Source of the DNA: an uncultured Haliea sp. | Lineage (GTDB): Bacteria; Pseudomonadota; Gammaproteobacteria; Pseudomonadales; Halieaceae | Reading direction: 5' to 3' | NCBI GenBank assembly: GCA_913061145.1 | Contig: CAJXUQ010000007.1 | Location: forward strand, 62,001 to 126,000 | Length of the DNA stretch: 64,000 nt | Shown: positions 1 to 9,697 of the stretch, piece by piece | Numbering within the stretch: position 1 is the stretch's first letter | Layout: the number at the start of each line of letters is the position of its first letter | Program-made: the position numbers and the translations under genes | Notes under the pieces: model-generated | Seen by the model: only the letters and a program-made list of their open reading frames with translations | Databases searched by the model: none | Told to the model about the DNA's origin: nothing

Positions 1-1
1 A

Positions 2-175
2 GCCACCACGCTGCCGATCAAGATATTTTCAGCGGTCCGCCTGGGGGTCAGCCCGGAAATCAATGCCCTCTCCACACTCATGATTGCCGTTGTCACCCTC
101 GGCGTGATCATCGCCTCTCTGATTTCCAAGCGCAATTTCGTCCGCGAGCAACACGGCAGTGAGTCGCGTCACTAG
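2..175 (+). CDS. ABC transporter permease, PotC-like (C-terminal fragment)
   Basis: Only the last 57 codons lie in the window; the gene begins upstream. The visible tail reads [20 protein letters not shown] followed by a hydrophobic segment ([16 protein letters not shown]) and a short basic end. This matches the C-terminus of inner-membrane permeases of the spermidine/putrescine ABC importer family (PotC/PotI), where the same phrase precedes the last membrane helix. The subunit would form half of the polyamine channel. The frame stays open from base 2 to a TAG stop. A gap of about 200 bp separates it from the next gene, which belongs to a different (exporter) transporter class, so they are probably not one operon. 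Confidence 0.7.
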   Translation, partial: ATTLPIKIFSAVRLGVSPEINALSTLMIAVVTLGVIIASLISKRNFVREQHGSESRH

Positions 176-380
176 GGCCTGCCACACAGCACGTTTCCTG
201 CGCTACCCGACAACTGCCGATAACGCCGCTTCCATCACCGCATCGTACCCGTCCGGTTTTCGGGCTAAGATGACGGTAATCCCTCGCTGCAGGAACAGAC
301 GTGCATCCGCAATCCCGCACCGGGCGCTTGCGGGCCACGGAACCGGCGCCCGCAGCACCAGATCATCGGAACGTGACACG

Positions 381-1109
381 ATGGGCAAGCGATCAGGAAA
401 CCAACTTCAGAACGCGTTTACGACGCGGGGCGTATGGAAGGTCTACGGCGAGGGCGCTACCGAAGTGCAAGCCCTGCGCGGCGTTGATATCGACATTCCA
501 GCCGGCGAACTGGTGGTACTGCTTGGCCCCTCGGGCAGCGGCAAATCGACGTTACTGAATATCCTCGGTGGTTTGGACCGGGCCAGCAGGGGCGATGTGC
601 TATTCCAGGGCCGCAATCTAGCGGCGATGACGGATGTGCAACTCACCCGCTACCGCAGGGATCACGTCGGCTTCGTCTTCCAGTTTTATAACCTGATGCC
701 GGGACTCACCGCCTACGAGAACATCGAACTTGTCACAGAAATCGCCGGTAATCCCATGCCTGCTGACCATGCCCTGGCTCTGGTGGGACTGGGTGATCGT
801 GGTGACAGTTTCCCGAGCCAACTCTCCGGAGGTGAGCAGCAGCGCGTCGCCATCGCGCGCGCCGTGGCAAAGCAGCCCAACGTCCTGTTCTGCGATGAAC
901 CCACAGGCGCACTGGACAGCATCACGGGACGAACCGTTCTGCGGGTACTCAAAGACATCAATGAGCAGCTGGGAGCCACAGTACTGATCGTGACCCATGC
1001 GGCCGCAACGGCGGACATGGCAGACCGGGTCATTCACTTTGCCGACGGTCGTATTCGGGATATTCAGCGCAACGCGCACAAGCGCGACCCCAGCGACATC
1101 GAATGGTGA
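381..1109 (+). CDS. ABC exporter ATP-binding protein (LolD/MacB class)
   Basis: A 242-residue cytoplasmic ATPase that powers the adjacent FtsX-type permease. Visible motifs are Walker [10 protein letters not shown], the signature [14 protein letters not shown], Walker [13 protein letters not shown] and a switch His in VTHAA, all in the usual order and spacing. The frame is open from 159, but the upstream residues are not family-like. ATG 381 leaves a normal-length LolD/MacB-class subunit, so it is chosen although the ribosome-binding site is weak. The permease starts 8 bases after the stop and an HlyD-type adaptor follows, giving an ATPase-permease-adaptor tripartite exporter. The substrate cannot be read from sequence. 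Confidence 0.9.
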   Translation: MGKRSGNQLQNAFTTRGVWKVYGEGATEVQALRGVDIDIPAGELVVLLGPSGSGKSTLLNILGGLDRASRGDVLFQGRNLAAMTDVQLTRYRRDHVGFVFQFYNLMPGLTAYENIELVTEIAGNPMPADHALALVGLGDRGDSFPSQLSGGEQQRVAIARAVAKQPNVLFCDEPTGALDSITGRTVLRVLKDINEQLGATVLIVTHAAATADMADRVIHFADGRIRDIQRNAHKRDPSDIEW

Positions 1110-1116
1110 CCCGGCA

Positions 1117-3480
1117 GTGACTCCCCTGGATCGCAAGCTGCTCAGGGATCTCTGGCGGATCAAGGGTCAGGCGGCGGCGATTGGCGCGGTCATTGCCGTG
1201 GGTGTTCTGCTGCTGGTGATGATGTCTGGTCTGGTGACCTCACTGGATGAGACACGGCGAGCCTACTACGAGCGATACCGTCTGGCTGACGTGTTCGCGC
1301 CGGTGAAGCGCGCGCCCCAACATCTCCTCGCAGAGCTCAGCGCACTGCCTTCTGTCGCTGCGGTAGAAGGACGGATCACGGGACATGCGCTGATCGACCT
1401 GCCCGGCCTGGACATCCCGCTGCGCGCTAGGGTCGTATCCTTGCCCGAATTCCACGCACCGCGGCTGAACGGGTTTTACCTGAGCGCCGGACGCGCCCCG
1501 CAAAGTGATCGCAACGACGAAATCCTTCTGCTCAAGGGTTTTGCGGAGGCACACAGCCTGCAACCGGGCGATACGCTGGACATCACCATGAACGGCGCCC
1601 GTCATAAGCTACGCATCGTCGGTCTGGCCCAGGCACCGGAGTTTCTCTACACAACGGCACCCGGGGAATTGATGTCTGACGATGCACGCTACGGCGTCAT
1701 CTGGATCAGCATGCAGACGCTCGCAGCGGCCTATGACCTGGAGGGCGCCTTCAACGAGGCGCTGTTGTCCATTGGACGGGGAGCACAGTCTCCTGCGGTG
1801 ATCCATGCTGTCGATCGCCTGCTTGAGCCCTATGGCGGCTTCGGCGCATACGCTCTGGCCGATCATGGATCAAACCGGTTCATCAGCGAAGAGATCGCCA
1901 GCCTGCGCGCGACCGCGGCGGCAGTGCCGCCGATCTTCCTCGCAGTCGCCGCCTTCCTGCTCTACATCGTTATCTTCCGCATGGTAGAGGCAGAGCGCGG
2001 GCAGATAGGCTTGCTGAAGGCCTTCGGCTACAGCAATCTCGAAACCGCAGCACACTACTTCAAGCTGATTCTCGCCATCGCCGCCGGCGGAGCAACAGTA
2101 GGCTGTGTACTGGGAGTTCTCGCCGGTCGCGCCCTGATTGACCTGTATCTCCTCTACTTCAAATTTCCCTTCCTGATCTTCCAGCTTGATCCGGGGTCCT
2201 TCATCGCCGCGTTCAGCGTCAGCATCGGTGCTGCTTCTGCCGGGGGAGTCACTGTCCTGAGGCGCGTTTTTCGGCTGACTCCCGCCGCTGCGATGCAACC
2301 TATCGCCCCGCCCCACTATCGCCCTCTGGGCAACGTAGCCCGGTCATTGCAGTCGGTGCTGGACCAACCCAGCCGGATGGTGGTGCGTCGCCTGACCCGA
2401 CAGCCCGGGCGAATGGCCGGCGCCGCGGGCGGTATCGCGGCTGGCATGGCGCTATCGGTCGCCATGATCGGTATCATGAATGGCTTCAATCAGGCGATCG
2501 ACCTGACCTTCAATGTCATCGACCAGAGTGACGTCAGCATCACCTTCAATGAACCGCTTTCCGATACCACGCTGGCAAACCTGCGCAGTATTCCAGGCGT
2601 CATTGCCGTACAACCCGCTCGCCATGTGTCTGCGGTCTTGCGACACGGTGTCCAGCGTCATCTGGGCGTCATCAGCGGTATGACCACCAATGCGCGCCTT
2701 TACCGTGCAGTGGATAGCAGGATGGCGCCTGTGCCACTGCAAGCTCAAGGCATTGTACTGGCGGAGGCGCTGGCAGACATCCTCAAGGTACAGGTGGGGG
2801 ATTTGCTGACCCTGGAGGTCCGCGAAGGCAGGAGGCCGACACTGCGCATCCCCGTGACGGGAATCGCACAAAATCTGCTGGGGTCGCCAGCCTATATGGA
2901 ACTGTCCGCTCTCAATCACGCACTAGGTGAGCCCAACCGCATCTCCGGCGCTTACCTGCGTGTAGACAGTGCCCATCAAAATTCTGTCTACCGCGTGCTC
3001 AAGGACATGCCGGCAGTGGCGAGTGTGAGCCTGAAACAGGACGCGAGGACCGCGCTGCAAACCCAAATGGACAGGGGCGCGGGCGCCATGCGCTACATCA
3101 TGATGGCTGTGGCCGGCATCATTACCTTCGGTATCGTCTACAATGCAGCCCGCATCGCCTACGCCGAGCGCGCCCGGGACCTGGCCAGTTTGCGCGTCAT
3201 CGGTTTTTCGCGCAGTGAAGCCGCCTTTGTGCTGCTCGGTGAACTCGCACTCGTTACACTGGCTGCCTTGCCACTGGGCGCGGTGCTGGGCTACTACCTG
3301 TCGTTCGCGGTAGCGGCGGGTTTCAGCACTGACCTTTACCAGATTCCGGCCACGGTTCAGCCGGTCGGCTACGGCGCAGCAGCGCTTGCCGTCATAGCCG
3401 CAGCCACGCTGTCAGGCTGGCTGGTGAAACGGGATCTGGACCGCACCGATCTGGTATTGGCACTCAAGGCACGGGAATAG
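1117..3480 (+). CDS. FtsX-family ABC permease, duplicated domain
   Basis: A 787-residue inner-membrane permease with about eight predicted helices: one near residues 15-35, three around 265-395, one near 440, and three in the last 150 residues. Large extracytoplasmic loops lie between them. Two FtsX-like halves are visible, each with a motif like GLLKAFGYS or SLRVIGFS after the cytoplasmic turn, as in YbbP-type permeases. The start is taken as GTG 1117, just before the first helix and 8 bases after the ATPase stop; an earlier in-frame ATG inside the ATPase gene is unlikely. It probably works with the ATPase (381-1109) and the adaptor (3485-4714) to move an unknown hydrophobic or amphipathic substrate out of the inner membrane. 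Confidence 0.88.
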   Translation: MTPLDRKLLRDLWRIKGQAAAIGAVIAVGVLLLVMMSGLVTSLDETRRAYYERYRLADVFAPVKRAPQHLLAELSALPSVAAVEGRITGHALIDLPGLDIPLRARVVSLPEFHAPRLNGFYLSAGRAPQSDRNDEILLLKGFAEAHSLQPGDTLDITMNGARHKLRIVGLAQAPEFLYTTAPGELMSDDARYGVIWISMQTLAAAYDLEGAFNEALLSIGRGAQSPAVIHAVDRLLEPYGGFGAYALADHGSNRFISEEIASLRATAAAVPPIFLAVAAFLLYIVIFRMVEAERGQIGLLKAFGYSNLETAAHYFKLILAIAAGGATVGCVLGVLAGRALIDLYLLYFKFPFLIFQLDPGSFIAAFSVSIGAASAGGVTVLRRVFRLTPAAAMQPIAPPHYRPLGNVARSLQSVLDQPSRMVVRRLTRQPGRMAGAAGGIAAGMALSVAMIGIMNGFNQAIDLTFNVIDQSDVSITFNEPLSDTTLANLRSIPGVIAVQPARHVSAVLRHGVQRHLGVISGMTTNARLYRAVDSRMAPVPLQAQGIVLAEALADILKVQVGDLLTLEVREGRRPTLRIPVTGIAQNLLGSPAYMELSALNHALGEPNRISGAYLRVDSAHQNSVYRVLKDMPAVASVSLKQDARTALQTQMDRGAGAMRYIMMAVAGIITFGIVYNAARIAYAERARDLASLRVIGFSRSEAAFVLLGELALVTLAALPLGAVLGYYLSFAVAAGFSTDLYQIPATVQPVGYGAAALAVIAAATLSGWLVKRDLDRTDLVLALKARE

Positions 3481-3484
3481 CATC

Positions 3485-4714
3485 ATGGCCAGAAAGCACT
3501 CCAGAATAATCATCAGCCTCACATCCATCATGATCGTTGCGGCCACGCTGATTTTCGCCTTCTGGCCGCGCCCACTGCTCGTGGATATGGCTACGGTCGG
3601 CCGCGGAACAATGACGGTAACGATTGACGAAGAGGGACGCACCCGCGTGCACGATACCTACGTGCTGGCGACCCCAGTGGCAGGTCGTCTGCAGCGCGTC
3701 GAGGTCCTGCCCGGCGATGCGGTGGTGCACAACCAGACCGTCGTGGCGCAAATGCTGCCCAGCAACCCTGAGGCACTGAACATACGTACCCGGGAGCAGG
3801 CCCTGACTGAAGTTGCCGCCGCCGAGGCCGCCTTGCGACTGGCACGCGCAGAGCTGAACAAGGCCGTTGCCGACAGCGACCTCGCTAAGACCGACCTCGA
3901 GCGCGTACGTCGTCTGCGCGAAAATGCCATGGTCAGCGAGGCAGAGCTGGACCGCGCGGTGCGCTCAGCACGCAGTGCCGAGGCGGTGCTGGGTACAGCG
4001 GAGGCCGCCATCGGAATGCGCGAAGCACAGCTCGCCAACGCGCGAGCAAGCCTGATCAGCTTTCAGGATGCAGATGCGCCCGCGGAGGCGATGCTCAAGC
4101 AGCGCGAGTCGATTCCCCTGTACGCCCCGGTAACAGGTCGCGTGTTGCGCGTACTGCAGGAAAGCGCAACAACCCTGCCGGCCGGCACCGCCATTCTCGA
4201 GATTGGCAATATCGAGAACGACCTCGAAGTGGTGGTGGAACTGCTGTCAACGGACGCCGTGAAAGTGTCCCCGGGGGATCCAGTTATCCTCGAGGATTGG
4301 GGCGGACCGGCGACGTTGCACGGCATCGTCAAGCGCGTGGAGCCACTGGGCTTCACCAAGTTTTCTGCGCTGGGCGTGGAAGAACAGCGTGTGAATACAA
4401 TCGTGCAGTTCACAGAGCCGGCAGACGCGCGCCGCGCACTGGGCCACGGCTACCGCGTCGAAGCAAGGATAATCATCTGGCAGGCCGAGGATATCCTCCA
4501 AGTGCCAGCAAGCGCGCTGTTCAGGCACGACAGCGACTGGGCCGTATTCCGCGAGCAGGGCGGCAAAGCCCGCCTGACCCCGGTCAGGATTGGTCGCAAC
4601 AACGGTGTTGACGCGGAGGCACTGGAAGGCCTGCAAGCGGGCGATACAATCGTCCTGTATCCGGGGTCAAGCCTTGCAGACGGTGTGCGCATAGAGCAGC
4701 GCCCCACCGGATGA
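3485..4714 (+). CDS. HlyD/MacA-type periplasmic adaptor
   Basis: A 409-residue membrane-fusion protein. It begins with a basic stretch and one membrane helix (about residues 8-26, IIISLTSIMIVAATLIFAF). Then come a first lipoyl/barrel half, a long alanine-rich coiled coil (about 100-195), the second lipoyl half near SIPLYAPVTGRVLRV, and beta-barrel and membrane-proximal domains. It would link the inner-membrane ABC permease encoded just upstream (4-base gap) to an outer-membrane duct. No TolC-like gene is visible nearby, so a shared duct is likely. The substrate is unknown. Confidence 0.88.
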   Translation: MARKHSRIIISLTSIMIVAATLIFAFWPRPLLVDMATVGRGTMTVTIDEEGRTRVHDTYVLATPVAGRLQRVEVLPGDAVVHNQTVVAQMLPSNPEALNIRTREQALTEVAAAEAALRLARAELNKAVADSDLAKTDLERVRRLRENAMVSEAELDRAVRSARSAEAVLGTAEAAIGMREAQLANARASLISFQDADAPAEAMLKQRESIPLYAPVTGRVLRVLQESATTLPAGTAILEIGNIENDLEVVVELLSTDAVKVSPGDPVILEDWGGPATLHGIVKRVEPLGFTKFSALGVEEQRVNTIVQFTEPADARRALGHGYRVEARIIIWQAEDILQVPASALFRHDSDWAVFREQGGKARLTPVRIGRNNGVDAEALEGLQAGDTIVLYPGSSLADGVRIEQRPTG

Positions 4715-4931
4715 TCCAGGCCGCATGAGAGTCCGGCCCTGGCGCGCCAGCCCAAAGTGCGTGTAAACACCGTGCCCGCCCGCCTCCCCCCAACGCGACA
4801 TCGAGGACGAGACTGGCTATTTCATTGCCAACAGACCTCCCGTAGCAATCGTCCACGGAAATCGCCACCTTGACCAGTCTGGCAGACACCCCGCCGCCCA
4901 GAAAAAGGCCTGAGTATGGTATCGTAAGCGT

Positions 4932-6515
4932 ATGAGGCCACTACTGGGAAACCACCTGAAAACGCAGCTCTTGCTCTCGCTGGTGCTTGTTTGCGTTACC
5001 CGCCTGGGGTTCGCCGCAAACAGTGATCTCCTACGCCTGGAAATTGAAAACCTGAACGGTGGCAATCACGCAAGCGCCACCTCATCGGTACGCAATACCG
5101 ACGACCTCTCGGCCATTTATGGCGACTACCAGTACCAGCCCCTGTGGTTCGCCGATGGGCCATTGGCCTCGCTGCGCACAGACCTGCAGCGCGAGATACT
5201 GCGCTCCGCTGACCACGGCCTTGCGCTGCATCGCTACCACTACGATGAACTGCTGGCGGGCACCCTGCCGGAAACACAGCTGGATGTACTGTACACCGAT
5301 GCCTTCCTGTCGCAGGTGCGAGACCGCTACCGCGGGGCCGTGGCACAGGTGGACGACCAGTGGTATCTGGAACGTGAGTCCATTGATCCCAGAGCTCTGC
5401 TACAGCAACTGGTAGAAGAGGGTAAGGGGCTCAGTGACCTGCTGCATGCCCTGTGGCCGCAAACCCCGGAATATTGGGCGCTGGTGACAAAGCGCGCAGA
5501 ACTGTCCACCGCAGCAGACACCACAAGCCGCCCTGTGGATGGCGGCCCTGCACTGAAACCCGGCGCCAGCGGCCCGCGGATCGCTCAGCTACAGGAAAGG
5601 CTGCTGGGGCCTGGCGAGCATTCCGGCACGTTCGATGAACAACTCAGGCAGGCCGTTGTCACGTTTCAGCAGGGGGCGGGGCTTGAGGCAGACGGCATCG
5701 TGGGCAACGCCACCCTGGAGGTTCTCAATGCCACGCGATTCTCATGGATTGATCGTCTGGATGCCAACCTCGAGCGCTGGCGATGGCTGCCACGAGACAC
5801 CCCCTCAACCTATATCCGGGTAAATATCGCGGCATTCCAGATGCGGGTCATCGAAAACAACACGGAGGCGCTGACAATGGACATCATTGTCGGTCGCCCC
5901 TACCGCGAAACCCCGATCTTTACCGAAGATATGCAGTATCTGGTGTTTTTTCCCTACTGGAATGTTCCCTACAGCATCGCCGTCAAGGACAAACTGCCGC
6001 TGCTGCGGCAGGATCCGGCCCCGCTGGCAGCGGCAGGCTACCAGGCACGACTGACTGGCAGCCAGGATTTCGTTCCTGTGACCGAAGTGGACTGGCAGAC
6101 GGTACGGCCCGGGCAGTTCACCCTGCGCCAGCTCCCGGGCGACCACAATGCCCTCGGCAAGGTAAAGTTCATGCTGCCGAATCAACACAGCGTGTATCTG
6201 CACGACACGCCCGACAAGGCGCTCTTCAGGAAATCCGAGCGCACCTTCTCCTCCGGCTGCATTCGCCTCGCTGAGCCACGCAAGCTTATCGAGTGGGTGT
6301 TGAACCACGACAAGAGCAACTACCTGACGCAGGTAGATCGACTGTTTGAATCCGGCGAAACCACAACGGCTTACCTGAACGATCCGATACCGGTTTACCT
6401 TGTCTACTTCACCGCATTCGCGGTTGGTGATGACGTGGTGTTCCGGCGGGATGTCTACGGCAGAGACCAACGAATTGTCGATCAGCTGAGAGAGGCCGGC
6501 AGAAGCCGGGTTTGA
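4932..6515 (+). CDS. L,D-transpeptidase of the YcbB/LdtD type
   Basis: A 527-residue periplasmic enzyme expected to make 3-3 cross-links in peptidoglycan between meso-diaminopimelate residues. Visible parts are an N-terminal hydrophobic signal segment (about residues 11-29), an N-terminal helical region, a peptidoglycan-binding repeat (about 212-268) and a YkuD catalytic domain. The catalytic motif FSSGCIRL places the Cys near residue 442; an upstream histidine sits in SVYLHDTP, as the family requires. The length is shorter than E. coli LdtD but the domain order is the same. It stands alone, with 217 bp before it holding no gene, and converges on the arsenic operon. The start codon has little Shine-Dalgarno support. 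Confidence 0.9.
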   Translation: MRPLLGNHLKTQLLLSLVLVCVTRLGFAANSDLLRLEIENLNGGNHASATSSVRNTDDLSAIYGDYQYQPLWFADGPLASLRTDLQREILRSADHGLALHRYHYDELLAGTLPETQLDVLYTDAFLSQVRDRYRGAVAQVDDQWYLERESIDPRALLQQLVEEGKGLSDLLHALWPQTPEYWALVTKRAELSTAADTTSRPVDGGPALKPGASGPRIAQLQERLLGPGEHSGTFDEQLRQAVVTFQQGAGLEADGIVGNATLEVLNATRFSWIDRLDANLERWRWLPRDTPSTYIRVNIAAFQMRVIENNTEALTMDIIVGRPYRETPIFTEDMQYLVFFPYWNVPYSIAVKDKLPLLRQDPAPLAAAGYQARLTGSQDFVPVTEVDWQTVRPGQFTLRQLPGDHNALGKVKFMLPNQHSVYLHDTPDKALFRKSERTFSSGCIRLAEPRKLIEWVLNHDKSNYLTQVDRLFESGETTTAYLNDPIPVYLVYFTAFAVGDDVVFRRDVYGRDQRIVDQLREAGRSRV

Positions 6516-6566
6516 CACCTGCCCGCGGGGGGGCAGCGCTCACGGCAACGGGAACCCTTGATCCAA

Positions 6567-7607
6567 CTAGGCGAAATAACCACGCGTACGGTTTGCCAGC
6601 GCGACCAGCGACAGCATGACCGGCACTTCCACCAGCACACCCACCACAGTCGCCAACGCAGCACCCGAGTACAGCCCAAACAGACTGATCGCCACCGCAA
6701 CCGCCAGCTCGAAGAAGTTCGACGTGCCAATCAGGGCGGCAGGCGCTGCTGTGGTGAAAGGCACACGCCACAGGTAAGCCCAGCCGTAGGCGATGAAAAA
6801 GATCCCGTAGCTTTGAATCAGCAGGGGTACCGCAATCAGCGCAATCACCAGTGGCTTGTCCAGAATCGTCTGTGCCTGAAAGCCGAACAACAGGACGACG
6901 GTTGCCAGTAACCCGATAATCGATAAGGGTTTCAGTCTTGCAGTGAAGGCACTGATACGTTCATCGCTGCCGCCGCCATCAAGCATGCTGCGTGTGAAGT
7001 AACCCGCGACTAGCGGCACAACAACATACAGCACTACCGAGAGCAGCAGCGTATCCCAGGGCACAACGATGTCGGTCACGCCCAGCAGCAAGGCGGCCAG
7101 TGGTGCAAAGGCGAACACCATGATCAGGTCGTTGATCGACACCTGCACCAGCGTGTAGTTGGCATCGCCCCGCACCAGCTGACTCCAGACAAACACCATC
7201 GCCGTACAGGGTGCGACACCGAGCAGTATCATCCCGGCAATATATTCCTGGGCCGTTTGCGGGTCCACAAGACCGGCAAACACAGACTCAAAAAAGAAAA
7301 TCCCCAGGGCAGCCATCGTGAATGGCTTGACGATCCAGTTGACGACGAGCGTGATGCACAGGCCTTTGGGGCGCTTGCCTACATCGCGCAGCGAGGCGAA
7401 ATCGACATTCACCATCATGGGGAAGATCATCACCCAGATAAAGACGGCCACCACGAGATTCACGTTCGCATACTCAAAGGCAGCTATTGCAGCAAAGGCA
7501 CCGGGACGGGCGACGCCGGCGGCGATGCCAACCGCGATGCAGAGCGCGACCCAGAGCGACAGGTAGCGCTCGAACAAGCCCATGGTCGATGTGTTGACAC
7601 TGCTCAT
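6567..7607 (-). CDS. Arsenite efflux permease, ACR3 family
   Basis: A 346-residue inner-membrane protein with about ten hydrophobic helices, of the ACR3/BASS fold. Diagnostic stretches include [20 protein letters not shown], with the conserved Cys of the ACR3 substrate path, and [12 protein letters not shown]. It exports As(III) using the proton motive force. Its first codon overlaps the end of the arsenate reductase by 4 bases (7604-7607), showing translational coupling: ArsC makes arsenite, ACR3 expels it. The ArsR-type regulator lies upstream in the same direction. It could be named arsB or acr3; the sequence shows the ACR3 type, not the ArsB antiporter type. Confidence 0.95.
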   Translation of the reverse strand: MSSVNTSTMGLFERYLSLWVALCIAVGIAAGVARPGAFAAIAAFEYANVNLVVAVFIWVMIFPMMVNVDFASLRDVGKRPKGLCITLVVNWIVKPFTMAALGIFFFESVFAGLVDPQTAQEYIAGMILLGVAPCTAMVFVWSQLVRGDANYTLVQVSINDLIMVFAFAPLAALLLGVTDIVVPWDTLLLSVVLYVVVPLVAGYFTRSMLDGGGSDERISAFTARLKPLSIIGLLATVVLLFGFQAQTILDKPLVIALIAVPLLIQSYGIFFIAYGWAYLWRVPFTTAAPAALIGTSNFFELAVAVAISLFGLYSGAALATVVGVLVEVPVMLSLVALANRTRGYFA

Positions 7608-8014
7608 GGTAGTTCCTTCTCTATGCGGTCCCTCAGCAGGGTGAGGGCATTGTCAAATGCTTTAGCCACCTCCTCCTCGCTCCCCTGAACGCTGGCAGGA
7701 TCCGGTGTGCTCCAGTGTTTCTTTGCCACATTCCCGATAAACACCGGACAGCTTTCCGTCGCGGCGCGGTCGCAGACCGTGATGACGATATCGAACGCCT
7801 GATCGGCGAACTCATCCCATGACTTGCTGCGGGGTTCCCCCACCCTGAAGCCGTGGCGCTGGAGGGCCGCGATAGAACCCGGGTGCACGTAACCCGCTGG
7901 CTCACTGCCGGCGCTGACGGCGGTATATCGCCCCTCCCCCAGCTGATTGATCATGGCCTCAGCCATAATGGATCGGCAGGAATTGCCCGTACAGAGAACA
8001 AGCACCTTACTCAT
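7604..8014 (-). CDS. arsC: Arsenate reductase, low-molecular-weight phosphatase type
   Basis: A 136-residue cytoplasmic enzyme reducing arsenate to arsenite. The N-terminal P-loop CTGNSCRS is that of LMW-phosphatase-like ArsC; two further cysteines ([16 protein letters not shown]) match the thiol relay of the thioredoxin-coupled ArsC class. The length is typical. It is the middle gene of arsR-arsC-acr3, separated from arsR by 79 bp and overlapping the permease by 4 bases. Expression is probably controlled from the palindromic site ahead of arsR. Confidence 0.95.
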   Translation of the reverse strand: MSKVLVLCTGNSCRSIMAEAMINQLGEGRYTAVSAGSEPAGYVHPGSIAALQRHGFRVGEPRSKSWDEFADQAFDIVITVCDRAATESCPVFIGNVAKKHWSTPDPASVQGSEEEVAKAFDNALTLLRDRIEKELP

Positions 8015-8093
8015 ACAACTAACCTTTCAGGAATATCACCAAAACTCGCATGAACGCCGCCGATCGACCCACTCAGCTGTGGCCTGCACGCTG

Positions 8094-8468
8094 TCATAAC
8101 GGGTCTGGAGATGGCGGGTCACAGCACTGTGCCAGCTCAATAATGGAACAGGCGGATGTACTGTCCTCGCGAATGGTCGCGAAGTCCGCACTGCAGCAGT
8201 CTTTCACCAGGAAGGTGATGAGCTCATGTGTGGCCTGAAAGTCCGCACTGTAGATAATCGAGCGCCCTTCCCGCCGCGAGGAGACAATGCCCGCCTGTGA
8301 GAGATGATTGAGATGGAAGGACAGCGTATTGTGCGGCGTGCCCAGGGCTTCACTCAGCGCGCCAGCGGCAAGCCCCGTCGGTCCCGCCTGCACCAACAAG
8401 CGGAAAGCGCGCAGCCGCGTTTCCTGTGAGAGTGCGTTGAATACGATTGACGCCTTGTCGATGTTCAT
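8094..8468 (-). CDS. arsR: ArsR-family metalloid-responsive repressor
   Basis: A 124-residue winged-helix repressor. The helix-turn-helix region is around residues 35-60 (GALSEALGTPHNTLSFHLNH), with the wing following (SSRREGRSIIYSA). The usual E. coli ArsR CVC motif in the recognition helix is absent. Cysteines instead cluster at the C-terminal end (VKDCCSADF, then a Cys and a CC pair), suggesting a C-terminal As(III)/Sb(III) site as in the CgArsR/AfArsR variants. It heads the arsenic operon, and the start codon directly abuts a perfect 9-bp inverted repeat, the likely autoregulatory operator. Confidence 0.92.
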   Translation of the reverse strand: MNIDKASIVFNALSQETRLRAFRLLVQAGPTGLAAGALSEALGTPHNTLSFHLNHLSQAGIVSSRREGRSIIYSADFQATHELITFLVKDCCSADFATIREDSTSACSIIELAQCCDPPSPDPL

Positions 8469-8469
8469 T

Positions 8470-8495
8470 TGTCCATATTATTGGACATATGGACA
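8470..8495 (-). promoter_or_regulatory. Probable ArsR operator overlapping the arsR ribosome-binding site
   Basis: A perfect 9-bp inverted repeat, TGTCCATAT and ATATGGACA, with an 8-bp spacer that holds another TGGAC half-site. It begins one base upstream of the arsR start codon, so the GGA that would serve as ribosome-binding site lies inside the palindrome. ArsR binding here would block transcription, and a hairpin might also affect translation. Binding is inferred, not shown. Confidence 0.7.
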
Positions 8496-8641
8496 CATTT
8501 CAAGCAAAAAACCCACCACTCGCCGAGCGATCCTGACATACGTCCCTGCCCGCAATGAACTCACTTTCACCGTCACTGAACCGTCGTGTTTTATCTTATA
8601 CTCTACAAAAACACGGTTAAGCATGACTCAGGGCGCCTGCA

Positions 8642-9574
8642 ATGAATAACGACATAAAACAAACCTCCTCAAAACACGTCAACCCCTTCAAGGAACCCGA
8701 GGACGCCGCAGCGCAACCTGCGGGGCCTTCCCCCATCGACCTCGCCGCGCTCGCGTTCGTCAAGCAGCTGGGTTCTGAACTGCAAAAGGGCGAGTTCGAC
8801 CTGCCGCCGTTTCCCGACACCGCCGTCAAGGTGCGCGAATGCATTCAGGACCCCGCGGCGGATAACCGGGCACTCGCCGCCATCATCGCCAAAGAGCCTG
8901 CGCTCGCGGCGCGGCTGATGCGCATGGCCAATTCCGCGATGGTGCGGCGCGGGCCCATTGAAGTTACCGACATACCCACGGCCATCTCGCGCGTGGGTAT
9001 GACCATGGTGCAGAACGCGGCGACCTCGTTTGCGGCACGTGAAGCGTTCAAAGTGCCCCCCGGCAGCGCCTGCTTCGGCGAGTTGAATGAATTGCGCCGC
9101 ATGAGCGTTCGGGTAGCGTCAATTGCCTACCTGCTTGCCAAAAACGTGCGCAGCGTCAGCAAGCCGGACGAGGCGATGCTGGCCGGGCTGCTGAGTTCGG
9201 TGGGCAAGTTCTACATTTTCACCAAATCCTCTGATCACCCCGACCTGTTTACCGACCGCGCCGCATTGCGGACGCTGCTGAACCAGTGGCATACCGGCGT
9301 TGCCCGAGCAATTGTGGAGTCATGGCGGTTTCCTGACACCATCGCCATTGCGGTTGACGAGCAAGAGGTGAAGGAAAAAAACCGTCTTGAGCAAGCGGAT
9401 CTCAGTGACCTGCTGCTGGTCGCCAATATCATTGCCCGCGCCGGTGTGGATGCCGCAAAGCAACTGGGCGACCTGGATTCGCTGGCGCGCATGCGCATGG
9501 ATGCAGGCAAGCTGCACACGCTGCTCACAGAGCACCAGGAGGAGATTGAGTCAATGGTCTCCGCAATGACCTGA
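8642..9574 (+). CDS. HDOD-domain signalling protein
   Basis: A 310-residue cytoplasmic protein. After a variable tail of about 40 residues, the HDOD domain runs from the phrase LPPFPDTAVKVRECIQD through AIIAKEPALAARLMRMANSA and AISRVGMTMVQNAA to about residue 240. HDOD proteins lack the metal-binding His-Asp pair of true HD phosphohydrolases and generally act as scaffolds in regulatory or stress pathways. No partner domain (GGDEF, EAL, receiver) is fused. It is monocistronic, ending at a strong terminator at 9619-9650. Its exact role is unknown. Confidence 0.85.
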   Translation: MNNDIKQTSSKHVNPFKEPEDAAAQPAGPSPIDLAALAFVKQLGSELQKGEFDLPPFPDTAVKVRECIQDPAADNRALAAIIAKEPALAARLMRMANSAMVRRGPIEVTDIPTAISRVGMTMVQNAATSFAAREAFKVPPGSACFGELNELRRMSVRVASIAYLLAKNVRSVSKPDEAMLAGLLSSVGKFYIFTKSSDHPDLFTDRAALRTLLNQWHTGVARAIVESWRFPDTIAIAVDEQEVKEKNRLEQADLSDLLLVANIIARAGVDAAKQLGDLDSLARMRMDAGKLHTLLTEHQEEIESMVSAMT

Positions 9575-9618
9575 GGCGGAACATACCGGGGCACCGATAG
9601 GTATCACGACTGCAGGGG

Positions 9619-9650
9619 GCGCAACGCCCCATTGCGTTGCGCTTTATTTT
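9619..9650 (+). terminator. Rho-independent terminator after the HDOD gene
   Basis: Perfect 9-bp stem GCGCAACGC / GCGTTGCGC with a 6-base loop, followed directly by TTTATTTT. It lies 45 bases past the HDOD stop and separates it from the TonB-receptor promoter. Confidence 0.9.
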
Positions 9651-9666
9651 AAATATAATCATTCTC
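9648..9666 (+). promoter_or_regulatory. Fur-box-like site upstream of the TonB receptor
   Basis: TTTAAATATAATCATTCTC agrees with the classical 19-bp Fur consensus (GATAATGATAATCATTATC) at 14 positions by hand count, including an uninterrupted AATCATT. It lies about 30 bp before the receptor's start codon. Iron-dependent repression is inferred. Confidence 0.6.
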
Positions 9667-9697
9667 ATTTTCGTTCGCATCAGAGAGTGATATCGCA

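Noticed and set aside
159..380. N-terminal extension of the first ABC ATPase
   Set aside because: The added 74 residues are not conserved in the family and overlap the end of the preceding permease gene.
6519..6536. Hairpin CTGCCC/GGGCAG as a terminator between the L,D-transpeptidase and arsenic operon
   Set aside because: No T-run on either strand and a G-rich loop; not enough support.
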